From NCBI GenBank assembly GCA_903932865.1, contig CAIZHQ010000012.1, forward strand, positions 62,001-126,000: a stretch of DNA of 64,000 bases, in the 5' to 3' direction. The notes under the pieces were generated by a model. That model was not told the DNA's origin, did not search any database, and saw nothing but the letters and a program-made list of their open reading frames with translations. The translations under genes were made by a program, and so were the position numbers. Source of the DNA: an uncultured Burkholderiales bacterium. GTDB lineage: Bacteria > Pseudomonadota > Gammaproteobacteria > Burkholderiales > Burkholderiaceae_C. Of this stretch, positions 17,720-25,966 are shown piece by piece; the stretch's first letter is position 1, and each line of letters begins with the position of its first letter.

Positions 17720-17954
17720 ACGTACATGACGGTTGCGTTGATGTCGTCAGGTAAGCGTAGCCGGGGCAGCCATTCCCAAATGGAGGGTCCAAGCTGCCTT
17801 CAAAATCTGAGCGTTCGTCATGGCACGCTGCACGCCCGAAGGCGGGGTACGGCTGATCGATTCTTGGTAATGCATTTCAAGAAAAACGCAGGCGGAGGGC
17901 AGTCAGCGCTATCTCAGGCGAAAATAGAATGAATAACCTTACCCCTACTCCAAA
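17643..17954. other. Non-coding gap before the Gabija genes
   Basis: 312 bases. It holds the direct repeat noted above and AT-rich stretches (ATTTTCTCTAAATTAGC) that could be promoter material for the Gabija operon. A 68-codon open frame (17726-17932) lacks a ribosome binding site and resembles no family I know, so it is not called. Confidence 0.5.
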
Positions 17955-19808
17955 ATGGTCATCTTCGGCAAAGACAGCGGAATCGCAGTAACCACCGTTC
18001 GGGTGCTGAACTTCCGTTCCCTCGCGAACGTAGAAGTCGAGCTAGGCGACCTCACAGTCGTCATCGGGGCCAACAACGCCGGTAAGACTAGCTTCTTGGA
18101 CGCGCTGTTCGCTGCGATTGGTGCTGGAAGGAAACTTCTATCCGTCGACGACGTGAGGTTGGAGCCCGCCGAGGCCACGGCCCCCAAGACACGGGAAATC
18201 ATGATCGACGTGAAGCTGCAACCAGTGGGCGACGACGGCAAGGTCCTCGACATCTACCCCGCTGGCAGCTTCTGGACGGGCCTTTGGGGGACGCCGGGCA
18301 TAGCCGTGGACGCGGAGTTCAAGGAGTTCACCCCTATACGCACGACGCTCAAATGGAGTGCGGTCAAGGGTGAATACATGATGGAGCGTAAGTTCTTGAA
18401 GGAGTGGCGTGACTTCGGGGACTGGACTAACGCTGCCGTCCATGACCGGTTGGTAAGCGCAGCCCAGTTGGAACCCATAGCCCTGCATTACGTGGACGCC
18501 AAGCGTGACCTTGACGACGACTTACGCAGGCCCGGCTCATTCTGGAGGCGGCTCACGGAGGACTTGGGCCTGAGTGCAACGGACATCGCCTCGATGGAGA
18601 CGACGCTCTCAGAGATAAACCAGACCATCGTCGATAAGAGCGAGATCCTCAAACACCTCAAGGAAAACTTGGCGGGCTTGCAGAAAGTGGTGTCGTCCGA
18701 CAGCGGCGGGGTGGACATCGCGCCGGTCGCTCGCAAGCTTCGGGATCTGTCGAAGGGTGTGGACGTGTCGTTCAGCACGACTGGGGCTCAGTCCTTTCCG
18801 CTTGCGCGACATGGCATGGGCACTCGTAGCCTAGCGTCATTGCTCGTGTTTCGCGCCTTCGCCTCTTGGCGCAACAAGCAGGCAACGAAAGGCGGCGACA
18901 AAGTGCACTCGATTCTGGGGCTCGAAGAACCCGAAACACACCTGCATCCACAGGCGCAGCGATCGCTCTTCTCCCACATCAAGCAGATTCCGGGTCAGCG
19001 TATCGTCAGCACGCACTCTCCTTACTTCGCGGGGCAAGCGCAACTCGAAGAGCTACGCCTCTTCATGAAAAAGGGCGGCGACACGATCGTCACGCGGATC
19101 GACTTGACTCCACTCACCGACCCCAACGACGTGCGCAAGCTGCAAGAGACGGTCATCGACACTCGCGGCGACATTCTTTTCTCGCGCGGAGTAGTTCTCT
19201 TCGAGGGCCAGACCGAAGAGCAAGCCCTGCCGATTTGGGCGCAGGAATATTGGGGTAGCACGATTCATGAGCTGGGTTTCTGCTTCGTGCGGACTAATGG
19301 CACCGACTATTTCCCTTTTATCTGGCTCGCCAAGGCGCTTAGCATTCCTTGGTATGTCTTTGCCGATGGGGAGGAGCAGCCTGTGAAGGACCTAGACAGC
19401 GCGTTAAAGAAAGCAGGAGAGAAGAATTCAGCCAGCCACCCCAACGTCGTCGTCCACCCGAAGGGCAAGAATTTCGAGTCGCAACTCATCGACGAGGGTT
19501 ATATGGCAGAGATCGAGCTGGCCTTGGACGCGATGAGCGGACAGAAGGGCTATCTTGACGAATACATCAAGGACAAGAATGGCCAGAAGGGAAGAAAGGG
19601 CGTCGTTCGCGACTACCAGTCCGCTGGGGGACGAGAGCGTGCGGCATTCGACGCGTTGTCCTCAGCCAAGACTAGCGTGTCCAAACACCTCGGGCACGTC
19701 ATCACCGCCCACAATGATCCCGCGCGACGATTTCCGAAGACTATCGAATCGCTGCTCAAAATCGTCGGAGATGCGTACGAATTGAAGAAAGTGGAGGCCA
19801 AGATATGA
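17955..19808 (+). CDS. gajA: GajA-like OLD-family ATPase/TOPRIM nuclease (Gabija)
   Basis: 617 residues. The N-terminal ABC-type ATPase has Walker A GANNAGKTS (38-46), Walker B ILGLEEPETHLHP and an H-loop IVSTHSPYF. The C-terminal TOPRIM nuclease shows VVLFEGQTEEQALP (catalytic Glu) and WYVFADGEE (metal-binding Asp). In Gabija, GajA forms a tetramer that nicks phage DNA and is restrained by cellular nucleotides. The UvrD-like gene follows with an ATGA overlap, which defines class 2 OLD systems and Gabija. The protein is slightly longer than the Bacillus GajA. Confidence 0.88.
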   Translation: MVIFGKDSGIAVTTVRVLNFRSLANVEVELGDLTVVIGANNAGKTSFLDALFAAIGAGRKLLSVDDVRLEPAEATAPKTREIMIDVKLQPVGDDGKVLDIYPAGSFWTGLWGTPGIAVDAEFKEFTPIRTTLKWSAVKGEYMMERKFLKEWRDFGDWTNAAVHDRLVSAAQLEPIALHYVDAKRDLDDDLRRPGSFWRRLTEDLGLSATDIASMETTLSEINQTIVDKSEILKHLKENLAGLQKVVSSDSGGVDIAPVARKLRDLSKGVDVSFSTTGAQSFPLARHGMGTRSLASLLVFRAFASWRNKQATKGGDKVHSILGLEEPETHLHPQAQRSLFSHIKQIPGQRIVSTHSPYFAGQAQLEELRLFMKKGGDTIVTRIDLTPLTDPNDVRKLQETVIDTRGDILFSRGVVLFEGQTEEQALPIWAQEYWGSTIHELGFCFVRTNGTDYFPFIWLAKALSIPWYVFADGEEQPVKDLDSALKKAGEKNSASHPNVVVHPKGKNFESQLIDEGYMAEIELALDAMSGQKGYLDEYIKDKNGQKGRKGVVRDYQSAGGRERAAFDALSSAKTSVSKHLGHVITAHNDPARRFPKTIESLLKIVGDAYELKKVEAKI

Positions 19809-21652
19809 ATGTGCCATTCAATGCCAGGCTCTCCGCAGAGCAACGGGAGGTTGTCGAGCATGTAGAGGGCCCGCTCCTGGTCGAGGCCGGCCCCGGGTCG
19901 GGCAAGACCCGCGTTTTGACCGAACGCATCCGCAATCTCCTCACGAACGTTCCCGGACACTTCCGCGTGTTGGCTCTTACCTTCACCAACAAGGCGGCCG
20001 ACGAGATGAGAGATCGGCTGCAAGACCTGGGTGACGACCGCGAACGCGCCTTCATTGGTACGTTGCACAGCTTTTGCTTGGACCTGCTCACCGAACGGGG
20101 CAGGCTCGTCGGCGTCGAAGGCCCCCCCAATATCTTCGAGCAGTTCAAGGACCGAAAAGATGTTTTGCTCAAAGCAATCGATGAAGACCCGTTCCTTTCG
20201 GACGAAATCGGACAAATAGAAGACGCCAAAGATCGTAACCGTCAGATTGACAAGTGGCTGATGGGCATCTCCCACATAAAGTCGCACCCGATTACTTGCG
20301 CAGTGATCGAAGATGAATTGACTAAGCGCGCGCTCGATGCTTATGAGGCGGGCATGCGGGCATGTAACGCCTACGACTTCGACGATCTTCTGCTCCTGAC
20401 CTATCGCCTCTTGGTCGAAAATCCAAAGCTAGCGGATTTGTATAGACGCCTCTATCGCTTCGTTTGCATCGACGAAGCCCAAGACATGAACGAGGCCCAA
20501 TACGCTGTGATTTGCGCGCTGTGCGGCGAAGGCTACAAGAACGTGATCATGGTTGGTGATCCGCGCCAATCGATTTACGGCTTCAACACGTCGAGCCCGG
20601 AATACATGGAGCGCTTCGGCGTCGAGTTCGGGGCAAAGCGAGTCGAGCTCACGGCGAACTACCGGTCGTCAAAGGCGATCGTCCGGCTTGCTCAGAGTCT
20701 CGATCCCAACTACATGGTGGCGATGCAGCTCCCCATAGAGGGAGCGGTCCAAGTCAAGATGGGCGCCGATGAGCAGGACGAGGCGCGACAGATCGCCGAC
20801 GAGTTGCAAAGGCTCTTCGCCGTGGGACACCCCGATGTCGAAGGAGGCATTAATCCGTCCAAGTGCGCCATCCTGGGTCGCACTCGATTCGCGCTCTTGG
20901 AAATCGAAGCAGAGCTCAAAGAGCGCAGCGTCGCCTACTACAAGCGCCTATCGGCCAATCACGAGAACGAGTCGGCCTTGGTCGAGGAGTTTCAACTCGC
21001 GCTGCGCGTGCTGGCCAACCCGAGGGACCGCCTCCACATGTCGGCGTTGGCTAAAAAGTGGAAGGCTGCAGAGCCTGTATCGGCTCCGGACGGCTATATG
21101 CAATCGCTGCGAGCCATCGCGCAGGCGACGCAGTCGCTGAGTGCCCTGACAGTTTGCGAGGCCCTCGAGACAATGAGCGCTAGCCTGGCGCGTTTGGACC
21201 TGATGCCAGCGCTCAAGCGACTGGAAAAGTACGCGGACGGCCTGGAGGAGCCCGATCGGCTGGCGATCTACGAAGACACCGCCGTATTCCGACAAGAGTG
21301 GGATCAGTACCTCAGGGCGGCTAGTGGCTCAACTTCGCTCACGGCGTTTCTTAGCAGCAAAGCGCTGGGCAATACGCAGAAGGCGGCTCGCGAAGGCGTT
21401 GCTCTTCTGACGGTGCATTCTTCCAAAGGCCTGGAGTTCGACGTGGTGTTTCTGGCAGGGATGGCCGAAGGAACATTTCCCGACTGGAGGGCCTCAGGCG
21501 CGAAAGAAGAGGCAGAGGAGGTCCGCAACGCGTTCGTTGCGGTCACCAGATCCAAGCGACTTCTCTATCTAAGCTACCCCGCCACGCGTGTGATGCCGTG
21601 GGGTGGAATCCGCAGACAGGCTAAATCTCGGTTTCTTGCCAATCTCTCTTGA
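19805..21652 (+). CDS. gajB: GajB-like UvrD/Rep helicase (Gabija)
   Basis: 615 residues of superfamily 1A. Motif I is AGPGSGKTR (28-36), motif Ia LALTFTNKAADEMRDRL, motif II VCIDEAQDMNE near 222, motif III VGDPRQSIYGFN, motif IV region NYRSSKAIVRLA, and motif V/VI LTVHSSKGLEFDVVFL then AFVAVTRSKRLLYLSY. In Gabija, GajB binds the GajA core and is thought to sense DNA termini. It is longer than the Bacillus protein, nearer a full UvrD core without a 2B extension. Start and GajA stop share ATGA. Confidence 0.88.
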   Translation: MNVPFNARLSAEQREVVEHVEGPLLVEAGPGSGKTRVLTERIRNLLTNVPGHFRVLALTFTNKAADEMRDRLQDLGDDRERAFIGTLHSFCLDLLTERGRLVGVEGPPNIFEQFKDRKDVLLKAIDEDPFLSDEIGQIEDAKDRNRQIDKWLMGISHIKSHPITCAVIEDELTKRALDAYEAGMRACNAYDFDDLLLLTYRLLVENPKLADLYRRLYRFVCIDEAQDMNEAQYAVICALCGEGYKNVIMVGDPRQSIYGFNTSSPEYMERFGVEFGAKRVELTANYRSSKAIVRLAQSLDPNYMVAMQLPIEGAVQVKMGADEQDEARQIADELQRLFAVGHPDVEGGINPSKCAILGRTRFALLEIEAELKERSVAYYKRLSANHENESALVEEFQLALRVLANPRDRLHMSALAKKWKAAEPVSAPDGYMQSLRAIAQATQSLSALTVCEALETMSASLARLDLMPALKRLEKYADGLEEPDRLAIYEDTAVFRQEWDQYLRAASGSTSLTAFLSSKALGNTQKAAREGVALLTVHSSKGLEFDVVFLAGMAEGTFPDWRASGAKEEAEEVRNAFVAVTRSKRLLYLSYPATRVMPWGGIRRQAKSRFLANLS

Positions 21653-21917
21653 AAGCGATGCGTCATGCCGAGCGAACAGGAGTTCAGCGTCAAAAGTCCG
21701 ATGTGAACTCGAGATTGAGCGTGACCAAGTGCCGCTCAGACGCGTCGCGGGCAAGTAAGCTGATGAGGTTGGCTATCGACTGTCCAAATGCTAGTCGTCA
21801 AGGGCGCAACCATCTTGGCCTCTTTGTAGATCGATTCGTCGAGTGCAGCGACGATTTCAGACGCTGGATGATCGGCGCTTCACACGCGGCTTTTATGCAC
21901 AAGCACTCACAGAAGTT
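21653..21917. other. Gap between convergent Gabija and methyltransferase genes
   Basis: 265 bases between convergent genes. A 96-codon plus-strand frame crosses it and runs into the antisense of the methyltransferase; it has no recognisable family and is not called. I see no clear intrinsic terminator. Confidence 0.45.
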
Positions 21918-24530
21918 TCATTTGAAATCCAAGAACTGAACAGAATCAAGCGTTTTAGGTACAAGATTGCCCTGCGCCGTTCGGCGCATCACAGTGACTT
22001 GAGCTGCTGGAGAAGAACTGTAGCTGACATGCAATGGGCGATCCACCCCGTAAAAGTAAAGTCTGTCGAACGGAGTGTTCGAAACAATCCACTGAGCGAC
22101 TTCAAGCATGTTCTCATCATCAACGCTGAAATCGACAGCAGCCCCTAGCCTGTCGCAAACTGGTTTTCCGAGACGATTGCATTCATGGCCAGCATGCTGA
22201 TCGAGCTTGGGAGCAATACGACCGTCAATTTTTGCTGAAAGAGCTGGAGACGAAAAACCGTATGTCAAATTGATCCCGCCGAAATAGTCAATGACTGGAT
22301 CCAAGATCAGGCTGCACAAATCGTAGAGTGCGTTGTAGGTGTCAGGGTTCAGGGGAATATTTGACAGCTGGAGTCTGGCTTGCGTCTCACCGCACTCGAT
22401 CAGTTGGCGAAATTTGAGATTGAGTCCACATGATTGATCTAACGGTGGAATCCTGGTGCTGCGAACAAGCCGCAACCCAGAAATCTCCATTCGTTTTTCT
22501 TCTAGGGCCGCCTCCAGAATTTCTCTGGTTGGATGCGTCGTGAATTGATCCAGGATGCCGATGCATTCGAGCTGCTCATCAAATGCGACTTGTTCGGCGT
22601 ATCCATCCATGTCCTCGTGCATGTATCGACTCTTGAAAAGCAGAGCAGAGGGTGGGTATTGCGGGGCTTGGTAGTCAAAGACATCGTAGTCAAGCTTACG
22701 AATATTCACTTTGACTCGCTTTACCAAGATTGGAATCGCGTGCTGGTCGAAATCATCGTACTTGAGAAGCGTCAACTTACCCGAACCGATATGGATCTTC
22801 ACCAGTTGAATGGAGCTGATGTTGTTCCAGAGTAAGAGTCCACAGTTGATATAGGCACGCAATACAGCAGGTAACCTTTCGACCATTGAGACATGCAACT
22901 GAAGCGAGTGTTCTTCGTCCATCCAGCCAAGCCCATCTGCAGCAGCAGCTTTGCAAGCTTGCAAGATCACATCTGGCTTGCCGGAATCGAGGAGTAGCTT
23001 CAGGGCTTCAGCAGTGGCCGTCTTGTAGTCTCCGAAGAAGTGGCGAACATCAAACCGAAGCGTTGGCTCCAGGTCCTTGTAAGGAGATTTCTTTCCAAAC
23101 TGTAGTGATGCGATGTAAAGCTTGATCTCGTCTGAACGGGTCTGTGCGGCTTTTTCTAGCAGGCCCAGGTCGTAATGAGTACGAATAAGCCTAAAAGCAC
23201 GAGTTAGTGAAATCTTTTCCTGAATGTCGCTTAGTTGCGGGATTTCATGAATTTCGGGGAATCGACCCAAATCTAGAGTGAGCTCCCACAAAGTATCAAG
23301 CGTCGGGCGTAGCTCAATGAACTCTCGCTCTGCTTTGGTGAAACGGGGCTGCCGGATTTTTTCAATCTTCGATGCTCTAGGCAACCTCGGACTGAGCCTT
23401 GCACTCAACAACCTGCGTGCGACATTCGAACTCTTGTAGCGTCTTACAAGGAATCGTTGCTCCGCGTCCTTATCCCTGAAGACAAGAGCGATGCCTGGGC
23501 CGACCATGATCGGATCCTGGTCCAGAACCTTTTCAAGATAGTCCTTGAATTCGTCTTGCGAGAAGTATTTTTGGAAAGTGTTTCTGGCAGTCAGAAATCC
23601 ATCCCGGTAGGGCTTTCCAGGACGATCATTCGTGTACAGCATGACCGACACTACCAGCGCAGTGGATGCAAGTGAATACGCTCTCTGAATAGCATCAACA
23701 CGTTCTGCAGGATCTTCAATGACGTTGACCACAAACCCAAGATTCACCACGTCAGAGGCGATCAATGGTTGATCTTGCGCGAAATGTGGGTCCCAACCTG
23801 CACATCTGACACCTACGCTCTCAAGTCCCTTGAGATCATCCCCGCGTCCGCACCCATAGTCAAAGACAGAGATTTGATCGTTGATCAATCCATGACCGAT
23901 TAGCAGTTGCACAGGAGCTGAAAGCGTACTTCGGCTGAGTGCTGTCAGGTGTCTTTGTACTTGTGCTTCCCCCAGAAATGTTGGGAGGTCAACCTCATCT
24001 TCAATTGTGTTGCCTAAAGGTACGAAGTGCTTGTTTTCGAGCCGGAACCCCTTTTCTGATATCAGTCGTTTCCAGTTTTCTCTGAACCCGATTGGTGAGG
24101 ACGTCGAGAAGAATCCTAGGTCTTCAGCCAACTTGGTTGTAGCGACCCACCCCTCTCGGCCTGGATGACCATCAGCCACGAGCAGTTCTTTTCTGTGAAG
24201 AATTGGCGGGTTCAGTGAGCTTGCATAGGAACGAAACGTGACTAAGTTCCTGTGCAGATCAATAGCCCAAGCACCATTCAAGGTCGGAAAGGGATCTTCA
24301 TCAAAGTCCAGGTACTGCAAGAAAGACAGCCGCTGCTTGTGCCGATTAATTTTGACCACATTGCAGGCAGCAAGGTCATCCTCGACCATCAGCTGAAGAC
24401 CATCTTGCACGAGCTGATTTAATTCAGCATCTTGGCCGAGGTACGACAAATAATCAGCGTGTATGTAGAGGTCGTCGAGGACCTTTTTCCCAATCGAGGG
24501 GGAAGTCCTAGTGCTGCCAGCGGGTTCCAT
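21918..24530 (-). CDS. DNA phosphorothioation-associated putative methyltransferase
   Basis: 870 residues. The N terminus (IGKKVLDDLYIHADYLS; VVKINRHKQRLSFLQYLDFDEDPFP; LNPPILHRKELLV) matches the family annotated as DNA phosphorothioation-associated methyltransferase (TIGR04096). A SAM-binding motif I FDYGCGRGDDLKGL lies near 222-235, with WDPHF as the acidic second strand. The family co-occurs with dnd/ssp genes; its substrate is unknown. The long C-terminal half is helical with no motif I recognise. It is last in a five-gene minus-strand operon divergent from the WYL regulator, and the Ssp genes are 10 kb away. Confidence 0.85.
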   Translation of the reverse strand: MEPAGSTRTSPSIGKKVLDDLYIHADYLSYLGQDAELNQLVQDGLQLMVEDDLAACNVVKINRHKQRLSFLQYLDFDEDPFPTLNGAWAIDLHRNLVTFRSYASSLNPPILHRKELLVADGHPGREGWVATTKLAEDLGFFSTSSPIGFRENWKRLISEKGFRLENKHFVPLGNTIEDEVDLPTFLGEAQVQRHLTALSRSTLSAPVQLLIGHGLINDQISVFDYGCGRGDDLKGLESVGVRCAGWDPHFAQDQPLIASDVVNLGFVVNVIEDPAERVDAIQRAYSLASTALVVSVMLYTNDRPGKPYRDGFLTARNTFQKYFSQDEFKDYLEKVLDQDPIMVGPGIALVFRDKDAEQRFLVRRYKSSNVARRLLSARLSPRLPRASKIEKIRQPRFTKAEREFIELRPTLDTLWELTLDLGRFPEIHEIPQLSDIQEKISLTRAFRLIRTHYDLGLLEKAAQTRSDEIKLYIASLQFGKKSPYKDLEPTLRFDVRHFFGDYKTATAEALKLLLDSGKPDVILQACKAAAADGLGWMDEEHSLQLHVSMVERLPAVLRAYINCGLLLWNNISSIQLVKIHIGSGKLTLLKYDDFDQHAIPILVKRVKVNIRKLDYDVFDYQAPQYPPSALLFKSRYMHEDMDGYAEQVAFDEQLECIGILDQFTTHPTREILEAALEEKRMEISGLRLVRSTRIPPLDQSCGLNLKFRQLIECGETQARLQLSNIPLNPDTYNALYDLCSLILDPVIDYFGGINLTYGFSSPALSAKIDGRIAPKLDQHAGHECNRLGKPVCDRLGAAVDFSVDDENMLEVAQWIVSNTPFDRLYFYGVDRPLHVSYSSSPAAQVTVMRRTAQGNLVPKTLDSVQFLDFK

Positions 24531-24552
24531 TTCGCCTTACCTTGTTGTCTGA

Positions 24553-25599
24553 CTATGTCTCAAGAGTCAATTCAGGATGATCTTCCAAAACTCTTTGCGC
24601 AATCGCGTCTGGGTCGTCAGCCACTTCACTGTACGAGCCCAATTCATCTCTCATAGCTTTGACAGTGGCCATCACGACAGCACGAGGAACTTCCTGAATT
24701 CCGTAATACTCTCGTTGGCTCTCATCATCAAATACATCAAGAAGATTTTGATAGGTGATGTACTCTCCCCATGCTTTGGCGTCCAGACGAGCCGTGCTTG
24801 AGTGCTCAGAAATTTTCAGCTCTGCATCGCCCACGGTTAAATCACCATCAAACGGGATTGACCAGTATTGAAGATACTCTTTGTGCGAATCCTGTGCTGG
24901 CAGTTTTTTGGCAAATGCATCGAACTCAGATTTTTTTGCCTTCACTCCGACAATCTGAAGTTGAATCTCAAGGTAGTCATCCGTTCCGCGATAGGCGCGT
25001 ACTAGACGGCCGTAGACAGCCTCCAAACACTTTGTCTTGACAATCTGAAGCGAAACATCCTTCGGCAAATACCCCAAGAAATACTCTCCAGAATCCCCTA
25101 AGCCGATAACTTTTATGGCATTCGCGTCTTGAGGGTTGTCCTGCTCATGTTCTAGGCGCAATGTCTGATTTAGATCATCAATGAACGCTATGGCTGCCTC
25201 ACGCCGATGGCCCAAACCTTTTACCCCCATGTTTTGAAGGAATATTTGGTACCCTTTTTCGATCGGGGGAAGAAACATGCTGGCCTTATATGCGCCACGT
25301 CGATCCCCCTTTTCACGCAACTTAGTTGCTTCATTTTTCTTTTGATTTTTAGCTGCCGGTCTTTGATGCGGAACTTCTGCTTCTGCTGCTACTGTCTTGA
25401 GTGAAAAATTTTTCTCAGAAACAAAATTTCCCGGTGGCTCTGCAAGATTGTCTGAAACGATGAGCACAGGTTCCGGCGTATTTAATCTTTCTTTTTCCAA
25501 GGCTGAATGCTTTGCAGCTTCTGCCTTGTGGCTCTTCTTGCTACCGAAAAAAACCAGTAAGACCAATCCAACTGCGGCAATAGCAAGAAAGTACATCAT
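24553..25599 (-). CDS. Membrane-anchored HIRAN-domain protein
   Basis: 348 residues. An N-terminal membrane helix (MMYFLAIAAVGLVLLVFFG) is followed by a charged linker to about residue 105. A HIRAN-like domain lies at about 115-215 (IFLQNMGVKGLGHRREAAIAF; LRLEHEQDNPQDANAIKVIG; GYLPKDVSLQIVK), a fold that recognises DNA ends or damaged DNA in HLTF and SNF2 proteins. The C-terminal 130 residues are unassigned. A HIRAN domain tethered to the membrane is unusual. It lies 22 bases upstream of the methyltransferase gene in the same operon and may sense DNA state at the membrane; that role is inference. Confidence 0.72.
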   Translation of the reverse strand: MMYFLAIAAVGLVLLVFFGSKKSHKAEAAKHSALEKERLNTPEPVLIVSDNLAEPPGNFVSEKNFSLKTVAAEAEVPHQRPAAKNQKKNEATKLREKGDRRGAYKASMFLPPIEKGYQIFLQNMGVKGLGHRREAAIAFIDDLNQTLRLEHEQDNPQDANAIKVIGLGDSGEYFLGYLPKDVSLQIVKTKCLEAVYGRLVRAYRGTDDYLEIQLQIVGVKAKKSEFDAFAKKLPAQDSHKEYLQYWSIPFDGDLTVGDAELKISEHSSTARLDAKAWGEYITYQNLLDVFDDESQREYYGIQEVPRAVVMATVKAMRDELGSYSEVADDPDAIAQRVLEDHPELTLET

Positions 25600-25640
25600 T
25601 TGAAATTCCTATTTTCAACAATCATCTAGACGAAGAACAA

Positions 25641-25940
25641 TCACCAGTCTGGATCATCATTGAATATTGCACCCCTACCTGTGGCGATATCACCAGTTCT
25701 GATGCTTCCGTCTGAACTCATCGAATCCCCCAGGCTGGTAAAAAGACTCCCATCACTTCCAACCACGGTGTTGTCACTTACCCGGGTGTAAACAGTTCCC
25801 TTAGTTGAAACGCTCACACCATCACTGACTTGATTGATGACATCTCCGTTGGTCGAAACCCATGTCTGATCGCTAACCTTGGTCAAAATCTCGCCATGGT
25901 TGCTGTCAGAAATCCCCAAAAGACGCTTAAAGAAAGACAT
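25641..25940 (-). CDS. Small repeat protein of the phosphorothioation island
   Basis: 99 residues built from about four 16-17-residue units of the form T-x-V-S-D-x-x-x-V-S-x-x-G-x-V (KVSDQTWVSTNGDVI, QVSDGVSVSTKGTVY, RVSDNTVVGSDGSLF, SLGDSMSSDGSI). Such units suggest a small beta-repeat fold. The N terminus MSFFKRLLGIS is amphipathic and could touch a membrane. No family is recognised. It sits between the HIRAN and DUF2779 genes with gaps of 41 and 26 bases, so it is co-transcribed with them. Confidence 0.65.
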   Translation of the reverse strand: MSFFKRLLGISDSNHGEILTKVSDQTWVSTNGDVINQVSDGVSVSTKGTVYTRVSDNTVVGSDGSLFTSLGDSMSSDGSIRTGDIATGRGAIFNDDPDW

Positions 25941-25966
25941 CTTTGACTCCTTTTTTCGTGAAATAC

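Noticed and set aside
17726-17932. 68-codon frame before the Gabija genes
   Set aside because: No ribosome binding site, no family, and it overlaps likely promoter sequence.
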